A stretch of 64,000 nt of DNA from Liolophura sinensis. Lineage: Eukaryota > Mollusca > Polyplacophora > Chitonida > Chitonidae. Both the position numbers and the translations under genes were made by a program. Below are positions 12,370 to 23,737 of the stretch, piece after piece; position 1 is the stretch's first letter, and every line of letters begins with the position of its first letter. The notes beneath the pieces were generated by a model. The model saw only the letters and a program-made list of their open reading frames with translations, was not told the DNA's origin and made no database searches. Location: positions 1 through 64,000 of the forward strand of contig NW_027018026.1 of NCBI RefSeq assembly GCF_032854445.1, written 5' to 3'.

Positions 12370-13057
12370 AATTGAATGATCATTTATGTCATAATCACGT
12401 GCCCAGCAACGGCTCTTACTCCATGGAAACCAGGGAAATTTGCAATTTTTCAACAGCTGCCGATGCCTGGCTCAATTCCGCATCTTTTGGCACCTTATAA
12501 ATGTGGGTCAGTGTTTAGTTGTACTTTTTACAGCAGACTGTATCATGTACCTTGTGTTTTTTATGTACAAATGGTCTGGTTTTTCTACACGTAGATAAAG
12601 ACATTGAGATTGTCTTGGACTTAGAAGTAAGACAATTGCTGGGTGAGTTAAATGGGCTTGGACTTTTTACAGCAGACTGTATCAAGTACCTTGTGTTTTT
12701 TATGTACAAATGGTCTGGTTTTTCTACACGTAGATAAAGACATTGAGATTGTCTTGCACTTAGAAGTAAGGCAATTGCTGGGTGAGTTAAATGGGCTTAG
12801 CCCAAAGATTTCAGGTCTTCTGGGCTACCGAAGGGCACATAACTTATAGTCAAAAGTTGAATATAGTAATGACCAGTCGGGATTGTACAGAGTACAGTGT
12901 AGCCGGTTTCAATTAACAAAAAGACCAGGCAAAAATGCAAAAGTGGAAGAACTGTTCCAGTGCTACTAGTAAGAGGCTAATCCGACGTATTTTGTGACGA
13001 GAAATCGAATGGTGCAAACTGAGTTGCTCTCCGACCAATACTTTTGGCTGTACTGAC
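12370..13057 (+). repeat. Long unit (688 bp) with 139-bp internal duplication
   Basis: The first copy of the 139-bp segment starts at 12523 and the second at 12662. The junction is the same GGGCTTGG/ACTTTTTAC as in every other long unit, and the first copy has ATCATGTACC. The unit follows an F-like unit, as at 8944. Confidence 0.95.
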
Positions 13058-13524
13058 AATTGAATGATCATTTATGTCATAATCACGTGCACAGCAACGG
13101 CTCTTACTCCATGGAAACCAGGGAAATTTGCAATTTTTCAACAACTGCGGATACCTGGCTCAATTCCGCATCTTTTTGCACCTTATTCATGTGGGTCTGT
13201 GGTCAGTTGTACTTTTTACAGCAGACTGTATCAAGTACCTTGTGTTTTTATGTACAAATGGTCTGGTTTTTCTACACGTAGATAAAGACATTGAGATTGT
13301 CTTGCACTTAGAAGTAAGACAATTGCTGGGTGAGTTAAATGGGCTTAGCCCAAAGATTTGACGTCCTCTGGGCTACCGAAGGGCACATAACTTATAGTCA
13401 AAAGTTGAATATAGTAATGACCAGTCGCGATTGTACAGAGTACAGTGTAGCCGATTTCAATTAACAAAAAGACCAGGCAAAAATGCAAAAGTGGAAAAAC
13501 TGTTCCAGTGCTGCTGGTAGGAGG

Positions 13525-14115
13525 CTAATCCGACGTATTTTGTAATGAGAAATCGAATGGTGCAAACCGCGTTGCTCTCTGACCAATACTTTTGGCTGTA
13601 GTGTCAATTGAATGATCATTTATGTCATAATCACGTGCGTAGCAACGGCTCTTACTCCATGGAAACCAGGGATATTTGCAATTTTTTAACAGCTGCCGAT
13701 GCCTGACCCAATTCCGCATCTTTTGGCACCTTATAAATGTGGGTGAATGTTTAGTTGTACTTTTTACAGCAGACTGTATCAAGTACCTTGTGTTTTTTAT
13801 GTACAAATGGTGTGGTTTTTCTACACGTAGATAAAGACATTGAGACTGTCTTGCACTTAGAAGTAAGACTATTGCTGGGTGAGTAAAATGGGCTTGGCCC
13901 AAAGATTTGACGTCTTCTGGGCTACCGAAGGGCACATAACTTATAGTCAAAAGTTGGATATAGTAATGACCAGTCGCGATTGTACAGAGTACAGTGTAGC
14001 CGATTTCAATTAACAAAAAGACCAGGTAAAAATGCAAAAGTGAAAAAAACTGTTCCAGTGCTGCTGTTAAGAGGCTAATCCGACGCATTTTGTGACGAGA
14101 AATCGAATGGTGCAA
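13525..14115 (-). other. Long open frame (196 codons) across satellite units, probably not a gene
   Basis: This is the longest open frame on either strand and is repeated at 18992-19582. It covers the minus frame that in the consensus has only one stop, in the conserved TCGGATTAG. A hydrophobic stretch (LVFLLIEIGYTVL) lies near residues 32-44. The rest has a Tyr, Arg and Lys-rich character with no motif that I recognise. The start codon and first residues come from a frame junction at the unit end, so they are not conserved. Many sister units break this frame by 1, 7, 10, 11 or 139 bp, and I see no promoter, intron or polyadenylation context. It is most likely an accident of the satellite sequence or a decayed coding ancestor. 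Confidence 0.3.
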
Positions 14116-14155
14116 ACCGCGTTGCTCTCCGACCTAAACTTTTGGGTGTAGTGAC

Positions 14156-14697
14156 AATTGAATGATCATTTATGTCATAATCACGTGCCCAGCAACGGCT
14201 CTTACTCCATGGAAACCAGGGAAATTTGCAATTTTTTAACAGCTGCCGATGCCTGGCCCAATTCCGCATCTTTTGGCACCTTATAAATGTGGGTCAGTGT
14301 TTAGCTGTACTTTTTACTGTATCAAGTACCTTGTGTTTTTTATGTACAAATGGTCTGATTTTTCTACACGTAGATAAAGACATTGAGATTGTCTTGGACT
14401 TAGAAGTAAGACAATTGCTGGGTGAGTTAAATGGGCTTGGCCCAAAGATTTCAGGTCTTCTGAGCTACCGAAGGGCACACAACTTATAGTCAAAAGTTGA
14501 ATATAGTAATGACCAGTCGCGATTGTACAGAGTACAGTGTAGCCGGTTTCAATTAACAAAAAGACCAGGCAAAAATGCAAAAGTGGAAAAACTGTTCCAG
14601 TGCTACTAGTAAGAGGCTAATCCGACGTATTTTGTGACGAGAAATCGAATGGTGCAAACTGAGTTGCTCTCCGACCAATACTTTTGGCTGTAGTGAC
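14156..14697 (+). repeat. Chimeric unit X: type G head, type D tail
   Basis: The sequence before and into this unit has the G markers GACCTAAACTTTTGGGTG (14131-14148), GTGCCCAGC and GAAATTTGC. After the switch it has the D markers TTTTTTAACAGC, the 7-bp deletion (about 14316), TCTGAGCTACC and GCACACAAC. The break lies within about 14225-14236, inside the T tract. The chimera joins F and G to the D-type tail that precedes C, which closes a shortened cycle and created the five-unit repeat. Confidence 0.8.
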
Positions 14698-16886
14698 AAT
14701 TGAATGATCATTTATGTCATAATCACGTGCACAGCAACGGCTCTTACTCCATGGAAACCAGGGAAATTTGCAATTTTTCAACAACTGCCGATACCTGGCT
14801 CAATTCCGCATCTTTTTGCACCTTATTCATGTGGGTCTGTGGTCAGTTACTTTTTACAGCAGACTGTATCAAGTACCTTGTGTTTTTTATGTACAAATGG
14901 TGTGGTTTTTCTACACGTAGATAAAGACATTGAGATTGTCTTGGACTTAGAAGTAAGACAATTGCTGGGTGAGTTAAATGGGCTTGGCCCAAAGATTTCA
15001 GGTCTTCTGGGCTACCGAAAGGCACATAACATATAGTCCAAAAGTTGAATATAGTAATGACCAGTCGCGATTGTACAGAGTACAGTGTAGCCGATTTCAA
15101 TTAACAAAAAGACCAGGCAAAAATGCAAAAGTGGAAAAACTGTTCCAGTGCTGCTGGTAAGAAGCTAATCCGACGTATTTTGTGACGAGAAATCGAATGG
15201 TGCAAACCGCGTTGCTCTCCGACCAATACTTTTGGCTGTAGCGACAATTGAATGATCATTGATGTCATAATCAAGGGCACAGCAACGGCTCTTACTCCAT
15301 GGAAACCAGGGATATTTGCAATTTTTTAACAGCTGCCGATGCCTGGGCCCAATTCCGCATCTTTGGCACCTTATAAATGTGGGTCAGTGTTTAGCTGTTA
15401 CTTTTTACTGTATCAAGTACCTTGTGTTTTTTATGTACAAATGGTCTGATTTTTCTACACGTAGATAAAGACATTGAGATTGTCTTGGACTTAGAAGTAA
15501 GACAATTGCTGGGTGAGTTAAATGGGCTTGGCCCAAAGATTTCAGGTCTTCTGAGCTACCGAAGGGCACACAACTTATAGTCAAAAGTTGAATATAGTAA
15601 TGACCAGTCGCGATTGTACAGAGTACAGTGTAGCCGGTTTCAATTAACAAAAAGACCAGGCAAAAATGCAAAAGTGGAAAAACTGTTCCAGTGCTACTAG
15701 TAAGAGGCTAATCCGACGTATTTTGTGACGAGAAATCGAATGGTGCAAACTGAGTTGCTCTCCGACCAATACTTTTGCTGTAGTGGACAATTGAATGATC
15801 ATTTATGTCATAATCACGTGCACAGCAACGGCTCTTACTCCTTGGAAACCAGGGAAATTTTGCAATTTTCAACAACTGCCGATACCTGGCTCAATTCCGC
15901 ATCTTTTTGCACCTTATTCATGTGGGTCTGTGGTCAGTTGTACTTTTTACAGCAGACTGTATCAAGTACCTTGTGTTTTTTATGTACAAATGGTCTGGTT
16001 TTTCTACACGTAGATAAAGACATTGAGATTGTCTTGCACTTAGAAGTAAGACATTGCTGGGTGAGTTAAATGGGCTTAGCCCAAAGATTTGACGTCCTCT
16101 GGGCTACCGAAGGGCACATAACTTATAGTCAAAAGTTGAATATAGTAATGACCAGTCGCGATTGTACAGAGTACAGTGTAGCCGATTTCAATTAACAAAA
16201 AGACCAGGCAAAAATGCAAAAGTGGAAAAACTGTTCCAGTGCTGCTGGTAGGAGGCTAATCCGACGTATTTTGTAATGGAGAAATCGAATGGTGCAAACC
16301 GCGTTGCTCTCTGACCAATACTTTTGGCTGTAGTGTCAATTGAATGATCATTTATGTCATAATCACGTGCGTAGCAACGGCTCTTACTCCATGGAAACCA
16401 GGGATATTTGCAATTTTTTAACAGCTGCCGATGCCTGACCCAATTCCGCATCTTTTGGCACCTTATAAATGTGGGTGAATGTTTAGTTGTACTTTTTACA
16501 GCAGACTGTATCAAGTACCTTGTGTTTTTTATGTACAAATGGTGTGGTTTTTCTACACGTAGATAAAGACATTGAGACTGTCTTGCACTTAGAAGTAAGA
16601 CTATTGCTGGGTGAGTAAAATGGGCTTGGCCCAAAGAATTGACGTCTTCTGGGCTACCGAAGGCACATAACTTATAGTCAAAAGTTGGATATAGTAATGA
16701 CCAGTCGCGATTGTACAGAGTACAGTGTAGCCGATTTCAATTAACAAAAAGACCAGGTAAAAATGCAAAAGTGAAAAAAACTGTTCCAGTGCTGCTGTTA
16801 AGAGGCTAATCCGACGCATTTTGTGACGAGAAATCGAATGGTGCAAACCGCGTTGCTCTCCGACCTAAACTTTTGGGTGTAGTGAC

Positions 16887-17429
16887 AATTGAATGATCAT
16901 TTATGTCATAATCACGTGCCCAGCAACGGCTCTTACTCCATGGAAACCAGGGAAATTTGCAATTTTTTAACAGCTGCCGATGCCTGGCCCAATTCCGCAT
17001 CTTTTGGCACCTTATAAATGTGGGTCAGTGTTTAGCTGTACTTTTTACTGTATCAAGTACCTTGTGTTTTTTATGTACAAATGGTCTGATTTTTCTACAC
17101 GTAGATAAAGACATTGAGATTGTCCTTGGACTTAGAAGTAAGACAATTGCTGGGTGAGTTAAATGGGCTTGGCCCAAAGATTTCAGGTCTTCTGAGCTAC
17201 CGAAGGGCACACAACTTATAGTCAAAAGTTGAATATAGTAATGACCAGTCGCGATTGTACAGAGTACAGTGTAGCCGGTTTCAATTAACAAAAAGACCAG
17301 GCAAAAATGCAAAAGTGGAAAAACTGTTCCAGTGCTACTAGTAAGAGGCTAATCCGACGTATTTTGTGACGAGAAATCGAATGGTGCAAACTGAGTTGCT
17401 CTCCGACCAATACTTTTGGCTGTAGTGAC
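16887..17429 (+). repeat. Chimeric unit X, second copy
   Basis: It has the same G head and D tail as the unit at 14156, with the switch at about 16955-16967. Identical break position and flanks show that it arose by duplication of the whole five-unit block, not by a second exchange. It has one extra base (TTGTCCTTGG near 17123). Confidence 0.8.
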
Positions 17430-20400
17430 AATTGAATGATCATTTATGTCATAATCACGTGCACAGCAACGGCTCTTACTCCATGGAAACCAGGGAAATT
17501 TGCAATTTTTCAACAACTGCCGATACCTGGCTCAATTCCGCATCTTTTTGCACCTTATTCATGTGGGTCTGTGGTCAGTTGTACTTTTTACAGCAGACTG
17601 TATCAAGTACCTTGTGTTTTTTATGTACAAATGGTGTGGTTTTTCTACACGTAGATAAAGACATTGAGATTGTCTTGGACTTAGAAGTAAGACAATTGCT
17701 GGGTGAGTTAAATGGGCTTGGCCCAAAGATTTCAGGTCTTCTGGGCTACCGAAAGGCACATAACATATAGTCAAAAGTTGAATATAGTAATGACCAGTCG
17801 CGATTGTACAGAGTACAGTGTAGCCGATTTCAATTAACAAAAAGACCAGGCAAAAATGCAAAAGTGGAAAAACTGTTCCAGTGGCTGCTGGTAAGAAGCT
17901 AATCCGACGTATTTTGTGACGAGAAATCGAATGGTGCAAACCGCGTTGCTCTCCGACCAATACTTTTGGCTGTAGCGACAATTGAATGATCATTGATGTC
18001 ATAATCAAGGGCACAGCAACGGCTCTTACTCCATGGAAACCAGGGATATTTGCAATTTTTTAACAGCTGCCGATGCCTGGCCCCAATTCCGCATCTTTTG
18101 GCACCTTATAAATGTGGGTCAGTGTTTAGCTGTACTTTTTACTGTATCAAGTACCTTGTGTTTTTTATGTACAAATGGTCTGATTTTTCTACACGTAGAT
18201 AAAGACATTGAGATTGTCTTGGACTTAGAAGTAAGACAATTGCTGGGTGAGTTAAATGGGCTTGGCCCAAAGATTTCAGGTCTTCTGAGCTACCGAAGGG
18301 CACACAACTTATAGTCAAAAGTTGAATATAGTAATGACCAGTCGCGATTGTACAGAGTACAGTGTAGCCGGTTTCAATTAACAAAAAGACCAGGCAAAAA
18401 TGCAAAAGTGGAAAAACTGTTCCAGTGCTACTAGTAAGAGGCTAATCCGACGTATTTTGTGACGAGAAATCGAATGGTGCAAACTGAGTTGCTCTCCGAC
18501 CAATACTTTTGGCTGTAGTGACAATTGAATGATCATTTATGTCATAATCACGTGCACAGCAACGGCTCTTACTCCATGGAAACCAGGGAAATTTGCAATT
18601 TTTCAACAACTGCCGATACCTGGCTCAATCCGCATCTTTTTGCACCTTATTCATGTGGGTCTGTGGTCAGTTGTACTTTTTACAGCAGACTGTATCAAGT
18701 ACCTTGTGTTTTTTATGTACAAATGGTCTGGTTTTTTCTACACGTAGATAAAGACATTGAGATTGTCCTTGCACTTAGAAGTAAGACAATTGCTGGGTGA
18801 GTTAAATGGGCTTAGCCCAAAGATTTGACGTCCTCTGGGCTACCGAAGGGCACATAACTTATAGTCAAAAGTTGAATATAGTAATGACCAGTCGCGATTG
18901 TACAGAGTACAGTGTAGCCGATTTCAATTAACAAAAAGACCAGGCAAAAATGCAAAAGTGGAAAAACTGTTCCAGTGCTGCTGGTAGGAGGCTAATCCGA
19001 CGTATTTTGTAATGAGAAATCGAATGGTGCAAACCGCGTTGCTCTCTGACCAATACTTTTGGCTGTAGTGTCAATTGAATGATCATTTATGTCATAATCA
19101 CGTGCGTAGCAACGGCTCTTACTCCATGGAAACCAGGGATATTTGCAATTTTTTAACAGCTGCCGATGCCTGACCCAATTCCGCATCTTTTGGCACCTTA
19201 TAAATGTGGGTGAATGTTTAGTTGTACTTTTTACAGCAGACTGTATCAAGTACCTTGTGTTTTTTATGTACAAATGGTGTGGTTTTTCTACACGTAGATA
19301 AAGACATTGAGACTGTCTTGCACTTAGAAGTAAGACTATTGCTGGGTGAGTAAAATGGGCTTGGCCTAAAGATTTGACGTCTTCTGGGCTACCGAAGGGC
19401 ACATAACTTATAGTCAAAAGTTGGATATAGTAATGACCAGTCGCGATTGTACAGAGTACAGTGTAGCCGATTTCAATTAACAAAAAGACCAGGTAAAAAT
19501 GCAAAAGTGAAAAAAACTGTTCCAGTGCTGCTGTTAAGAGGCTAATCCGACGCATTTTGTGACGAGAAATCGAATGGTGCAAACCGCGTTGCTCTCCGAC
19601 CTAAACTTTTGGGTGTAGTGACAATTGAATGATCATTTATGTCATAATCACGTGCCCAGCAACGGCTCTTACTCCATGGAAACCAGGGAAATTTGCAATT
19701 TTTCAACAGCTGCCGATGCCTGGCTCAATTCTGCATCTTTTGGCACCTTATAAATGTGGGTCAGTGTTTAGTTGTACTTTTTACAGCAGACTGTATCATG
19801 TACCTTGTGTTTTTTATGTACAAATGGTCTGGTTTTTCTACACGTAGATAAAGACATTGAGATTGTCTTGGACTTAGAAGTAAGACAATTGCTGGGTGAG
19901 TTAAATGGGCTTGGACTTTTTACAGCAGACTGTATCAAGTACGTTGTGTTTTTTATGTACAAATGGTCTGGTTTTTCTACACGTAGATAAAGACATTGAG
20001 ATTGTCTTGCACTTAGAAGTAAGACAATTGCTGGGTGAGTTAAATGGGCTTAGCCTAAAGATTTCAGGTCTTCTGGGCTACCGAAGGGCACATAACTTAT
20101 AGTCAAAAGTTGAATATAGTAATGACCAGTCGGGATTGTACAGAGTACAGTGTAGCCGGTTTCAATTAACAAAAAGACCAGGTAAAAATGCAAAAGTGGA
20201 AGAACTGTTCCAGTGCTACTAGTAAGAGGCTAATCCAACGTATTTTGTGACGAGAAATCGAATGGTGCAATCCGCGTTGCTCCCCAACCAATACTTTTGG
20301 CTGTAGCGACAATTGAATGATCATTTATGTCATAATCACGTGCGTAGCAACGGCTCTTACTCCATGGAAACCAGGGAAATTTGCAATTTGTCAACAGCTG

Positions 20401-23400
20401 CCGATGCCTGGCTCAATTCCGAATCTTTTGGCACCTTACTTAAGTGGGTCAGTGTTCAGTTGTACTTTTTACAGCAGACTGTATCAAGTACCTTGTGTTT
20501 TTCATGTACAAATGGTCTGGTTTTTCTACACGTAGATAAAGACATTGAGATTGTCTTTGACTTAGAAGTAAGGCAATTGCTGGGTGAGTTAAATGGGCTT
20601 AGCTCAAAGATTTCAGGTCTTCTGGGCTACCGAAGGGCACATAACTTATAGTCAAAAGTTGAATATAGTAATGACCAGTCGCGATTGTACAGAGTACAGT
20701 GTAGCCGATTTCAATTAACAAAAAGACCAGGCAAAAATGCAAAAGTGGAAAAACTGTTCCAGTGCTGCTGGTAAGAGGCTAATCCGACGTATTTTGTGAC
20801 GAGAAATCGAATGGTGCAAACCGCGTTGCTCTCCGACCAATACTTTTGGCTGTAGCGACAATTCAATGATCATTTATGTCATAATCACGTGCCCAGCAAC
20901 GGCTCTTACTCCATGGAAACCAGGGATATTTGCAATTTTTAAACAGCTGCCGATGCCTGGCCCAATTCCGCATCTTTTGGCACCTTATAAATGTGGGTCA
21001 GTGTTTAGTTGTACTTTTTACAGCAGACTGTATCAAGTACCTTGTGTTTTTTATGTACAAATGGTCTGGTTTTTCTACACGTAGATAAAGACATTGAGAT
21101 TGTCTTGGACTTAGAAGTAAGACAATTGCTGGGTGAGTTAAATGGGCTGAGCCCAAAGATTTCAGGTCTTCTGGGCTACCGAAGGGCACATAACTTATAG
21201 TCAAAAGTTGAATATAGTAATGACCAGTCGCGATTGTACAGAGTACAGTGTAGCCGGTTTCAATTAACAAAAAGACCAGGCAAAAATGCAAAAGTGGAAA
21301 AACTGTTCCAGTGCTACTAGTAGGAGGCTAATCCGACGTATTTTGTGACGACAAATCGAATGGTGCAAACCGCGTTGCTCTCCGACCAATACTTTTGCCT
21401 GTAGTGACAATTGAATGATCATTGATGTCATAATCACGTGCACAGCAACGGCTCTTACTCCATGGAAACCAGTTAAATTTGCAATTTTTCCACAGCTGCC
21501 GATGCCTGGCCCAATTCCGAATCTTTTGGCTCCTTATTCATGTGCGTCTGTGGTCAGTTGTACTTTTACAGCAGACTGTATCAAGTACCTTGTGTTTTTT
21601 ATGTACAAATGGTCTGGTTTTTCTACACGTAGATAAAGACATTGACATTGTCTTGCACTTAGAAGTAAGACAATTGCTGGGTGAGTTAAATGGGCTTAGC
21701 CCAAAGATTTGACGTCTTCTGGGCTACCGAAGGGCACATAACTTATAGTCAAAAGTTGAATATAGTAATGACCAGTCGCGATTGTACAGAGTACAGTGTA
21801 GCCGATTTCAATTAACAAAAAGACCAGGTAAAAATGCAAAAGTGGAAAAACTGTTCCAGTGCTGCTGGTAAGAAGCTAATCCGACGTATTTTGTGACGAG
21901 AAATCGAATGGTGCAAACCGCGTTGCTCTCCGACCAATACTTTTGGCTGTAGCGACAATTGAATGATCATTGATGTCATAATCAAGGGCACAGCAACGGC
22001 TCTTACTCCATGGAAACCAGGGATATTTGCAATTTTTTAACAGCTGCCGATGCCTGGCCCAATTCCGCATCTTTTGGCACCTTATAAATGTGGGTCAGTG
22101 TTTAGCTGTACTTTTTACTGTATCAAGTACCTTGTGTTTTTTATGTACAAATGGTCTGGTTTTTCTACACGTAGATAAAGACATTGAGATTGTCTTGCAC
22201 TTAGAAGTAAGACAATTGCTGGGTGAGTTAAATGGGCTTAGCCCAAAGATTTGACGTCCTCTGGGCTACCGAAGGGCACATAACTTATAGTCAAAAGTTG
22301 AATATAGTAATGACCAGTCGCGATTGTACAGAGTACAGTGTAGCCGATTTCAATTAACAAAAAGACCAGGCAAAAATGCAAAAGTGGAAAAACTGTTCCA
22401 GTGCTGCTGGTAGGAGGCTAATCCGACGTATTTTGTAATGAGAAATCGAATGGTGCAAACCGCGTTGCTCTCTGACCAATACTTTTGGCTGTAGTGTCAA
22501 TTGAATGATCATTTATGTCATAATCACGTGCGTAGCAACGGCTCTTACTCCATGGAAACCAGGGATATTTGCAATTTTTTAACAGCTGCCGATGCCTGAC
22601 CCAATTCCGCATCTTTTGGCACCTTATAAATGTGGGTGAATGTTTAGTTTGTTCTTTTTACAGCAGACTGTATCAAGTACCTTGTGTTTTTTATGTACAA
22701 ATGGTGTGGTTTTTCTACACGTAGATAAAGACATTGAGACTGTCTTGCACTTAGAAGTAAGACTATTGCTGGGTGAGTAAAATGGGCTTGGCCCAAAGAT
22801 TTGACGTCTTCTGGGCTACCGAAGGGCACATAACTTATAGTCTAAAGTTGGATATAGTAATGACCAGTCGCGATTGTACAGAGTACAGTGTAGCCGATTT
22901 CAATTAACAAAAAGACCAGGTAAAAATGCAAAAGTGAAAAAAACTGTTCCAGTGCTGCTGTTAAGAGGCTAATCCGACGTATTTTGTGACGAGAAATCGA
23001 ATGGTGCAAACCGCGTTGCTCTCCGACCTAAACTTTTGGGTGTACTGACAATTGAATGATCATTTATGTCATAATCACGTGCCCAGCAACGGCTCTTACT
23101 CCATGGAAACCAGGGAAATTTGCAATTTTTCAACAGCTGCCGATGCCTGGCTCAATTCCGCATCTTTTGGCACCTTATAAATGTGGGTCAGTGTTTAGTT
23201 GTACTTTTTACAGCAGACTGTATCATGTACCTTGTGTTTTTTATGTACAAATGGTCTGGTTTTTCTACACGTAGATAAAGACATTGAGATTGTCTTGGAC
23301 TTAGAAGTAAGACAATTGCTGGGTGAGTTAAATGGGCTTGGACTTTTTACAGCAGACTGTATCAAGTACCTTGTGTTTTTTATGTACAAATGGTCTGGTT

Positions 23401-23680
23401 TTTCTACACGTAGATAAAGACATTGAGATTGTCTTGCACTTAGAAGTAAGGCAATTGCTGGGTGAGTTAAATGGGCTTAGCCCAAAGATTTCAGGTCTTC
23501 TGGGCTACCGAAGGGCACATAACTTATAGTCAAAAGTTGAATATAGTAATGACCAGTCGGGATTGTACAGAGTACAGTGTAGCCGGTTTCAATTAACAAA
23601 AAGACCAGGCAAAAATGCAAAAGTGGAAGAACTGTTCCAGTGCTACTAGTAAGAGGCTAATCCGACGTATTTTGTGACGA
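17322..23680 (+). repeat. 6.36-kb segmental duplication, right copy
   Basis: This is the counterpart of 6644-13000. It contains units at 17430, 17980, 18523, 19073, 19623 (long), 20311, 20860, 21409, 21957, 22499 and 23050 (long), in the same order and with the same private variants. A few differences are local, for example GTTTAGTTTGTTC near 22646 against GTTTAGTTGTAC in the left copy. The left 1.7 kb of this copy also belongs to the five-unit repeat. Confidence 0.88.
19623..20310 (+). repeat. Long unit (688 bp) with 139-bp internal duplication
   Basis: The second copy of the 139-bp segment starts at 19915. This unit is the duplicate of the long unit at 8944 and shares its private variants TTCTGCATC, ATCATGTACC, AAGTACGTTG and TTAGCCTAAAG. 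Confidence 0.95.
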
Positions 23681-23737
23681 CAAATCGAATGGTGCAAACC
23701 GCGTTGCTCTCCGACCAATACTTTTGCCTGTAGTGAC
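23050..23737 (+). repeat. Long unit (688 bp) with 139-bp internal duplication
   Basis: The second copy of the 139-bp segment starts at 23342. This unit is the duplicate of the long unit at 12370. It ends at the right edge of the 6.36-kb duplication, after which a J-like unit follows in place of the E-like unit seen at 13058. Confidence 0.95.

Larger units (their letters stand above)
6644..13000 (+). repeat. 6.36-kb segmental duplication, left copy
   Basis: This 6357-bp stretch matches 17322-23680 at an offset of 10678-10680 bp. The left edge is set by GTGGAAGAACTG here against GTGGAAAAACTG there. The right edge is set by GACGAG here (13001) against GACGAC there (23681). Private variants shared only by the pair include GGCCTAAAG in unit F, AGTCTAAAGTTGG near 12160 and 22840, GTCTTTGACTTAG, and the same long units. 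The few differences include A to C near 10212 and small indels at 7327-7585. It is either a very recent duplication or an assembly effect. Confidence 0.88.
5661..13605 (+). repeat. Satellite segment with mixed unit types (left parent block)
   Basis: Fourteen units start at 5661, 6203, 6752, 7301, 7844, 8393, 8944 (long), 9632, 10181, 10730, 11278, 11820, 12370 (long) and 13058. Units 5661, 7301 and 11278 lack 7 bp at the TTTTTACAGCAGACTG block. Calling the units from 6752 to 12370 C, D, E, F, G, H, I, J, K, L and M, this order reappears at 17430-23050. Unit F (8393) has TGTCAATTG, GTGAATGTTTAG and GAGTAAAATGGG. Unit J (10730) has CCAGTTAAATTTG and CTCCTTATTCATGTG. Confidence 0.88.
13606..19072 (+). 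repeat. Five-unit higher-order repeat, two tandem copies
   Basis: Copy 1 has units at 13606 (F), 14156 (X), 14698 (C), 15246 (D) and 15789 (E), 2732 bp in all. Copy 2 has 16338, 16887, 17430, 17980 and 18523, 2735 bp in all. Matching at this offset continues left into the unit at 13058 (about 13150) and right into the unit at 19623 until CAATTTTTCAAC near 19705. X, D and their copies (14156, 15246, 16887, 17980) carry the 7-bp deletion. Differences between copies are almost all one-base indels. Confidence 0.88.

Noticed and set aside
14131-14148. GACCTAAACTTTTGGGTG as a regulatory site special to some units
   Set aside because: It is simply the type G version of GACCAATACTTTTGGCTG present in all units, with a few substitutions inherited by descent.
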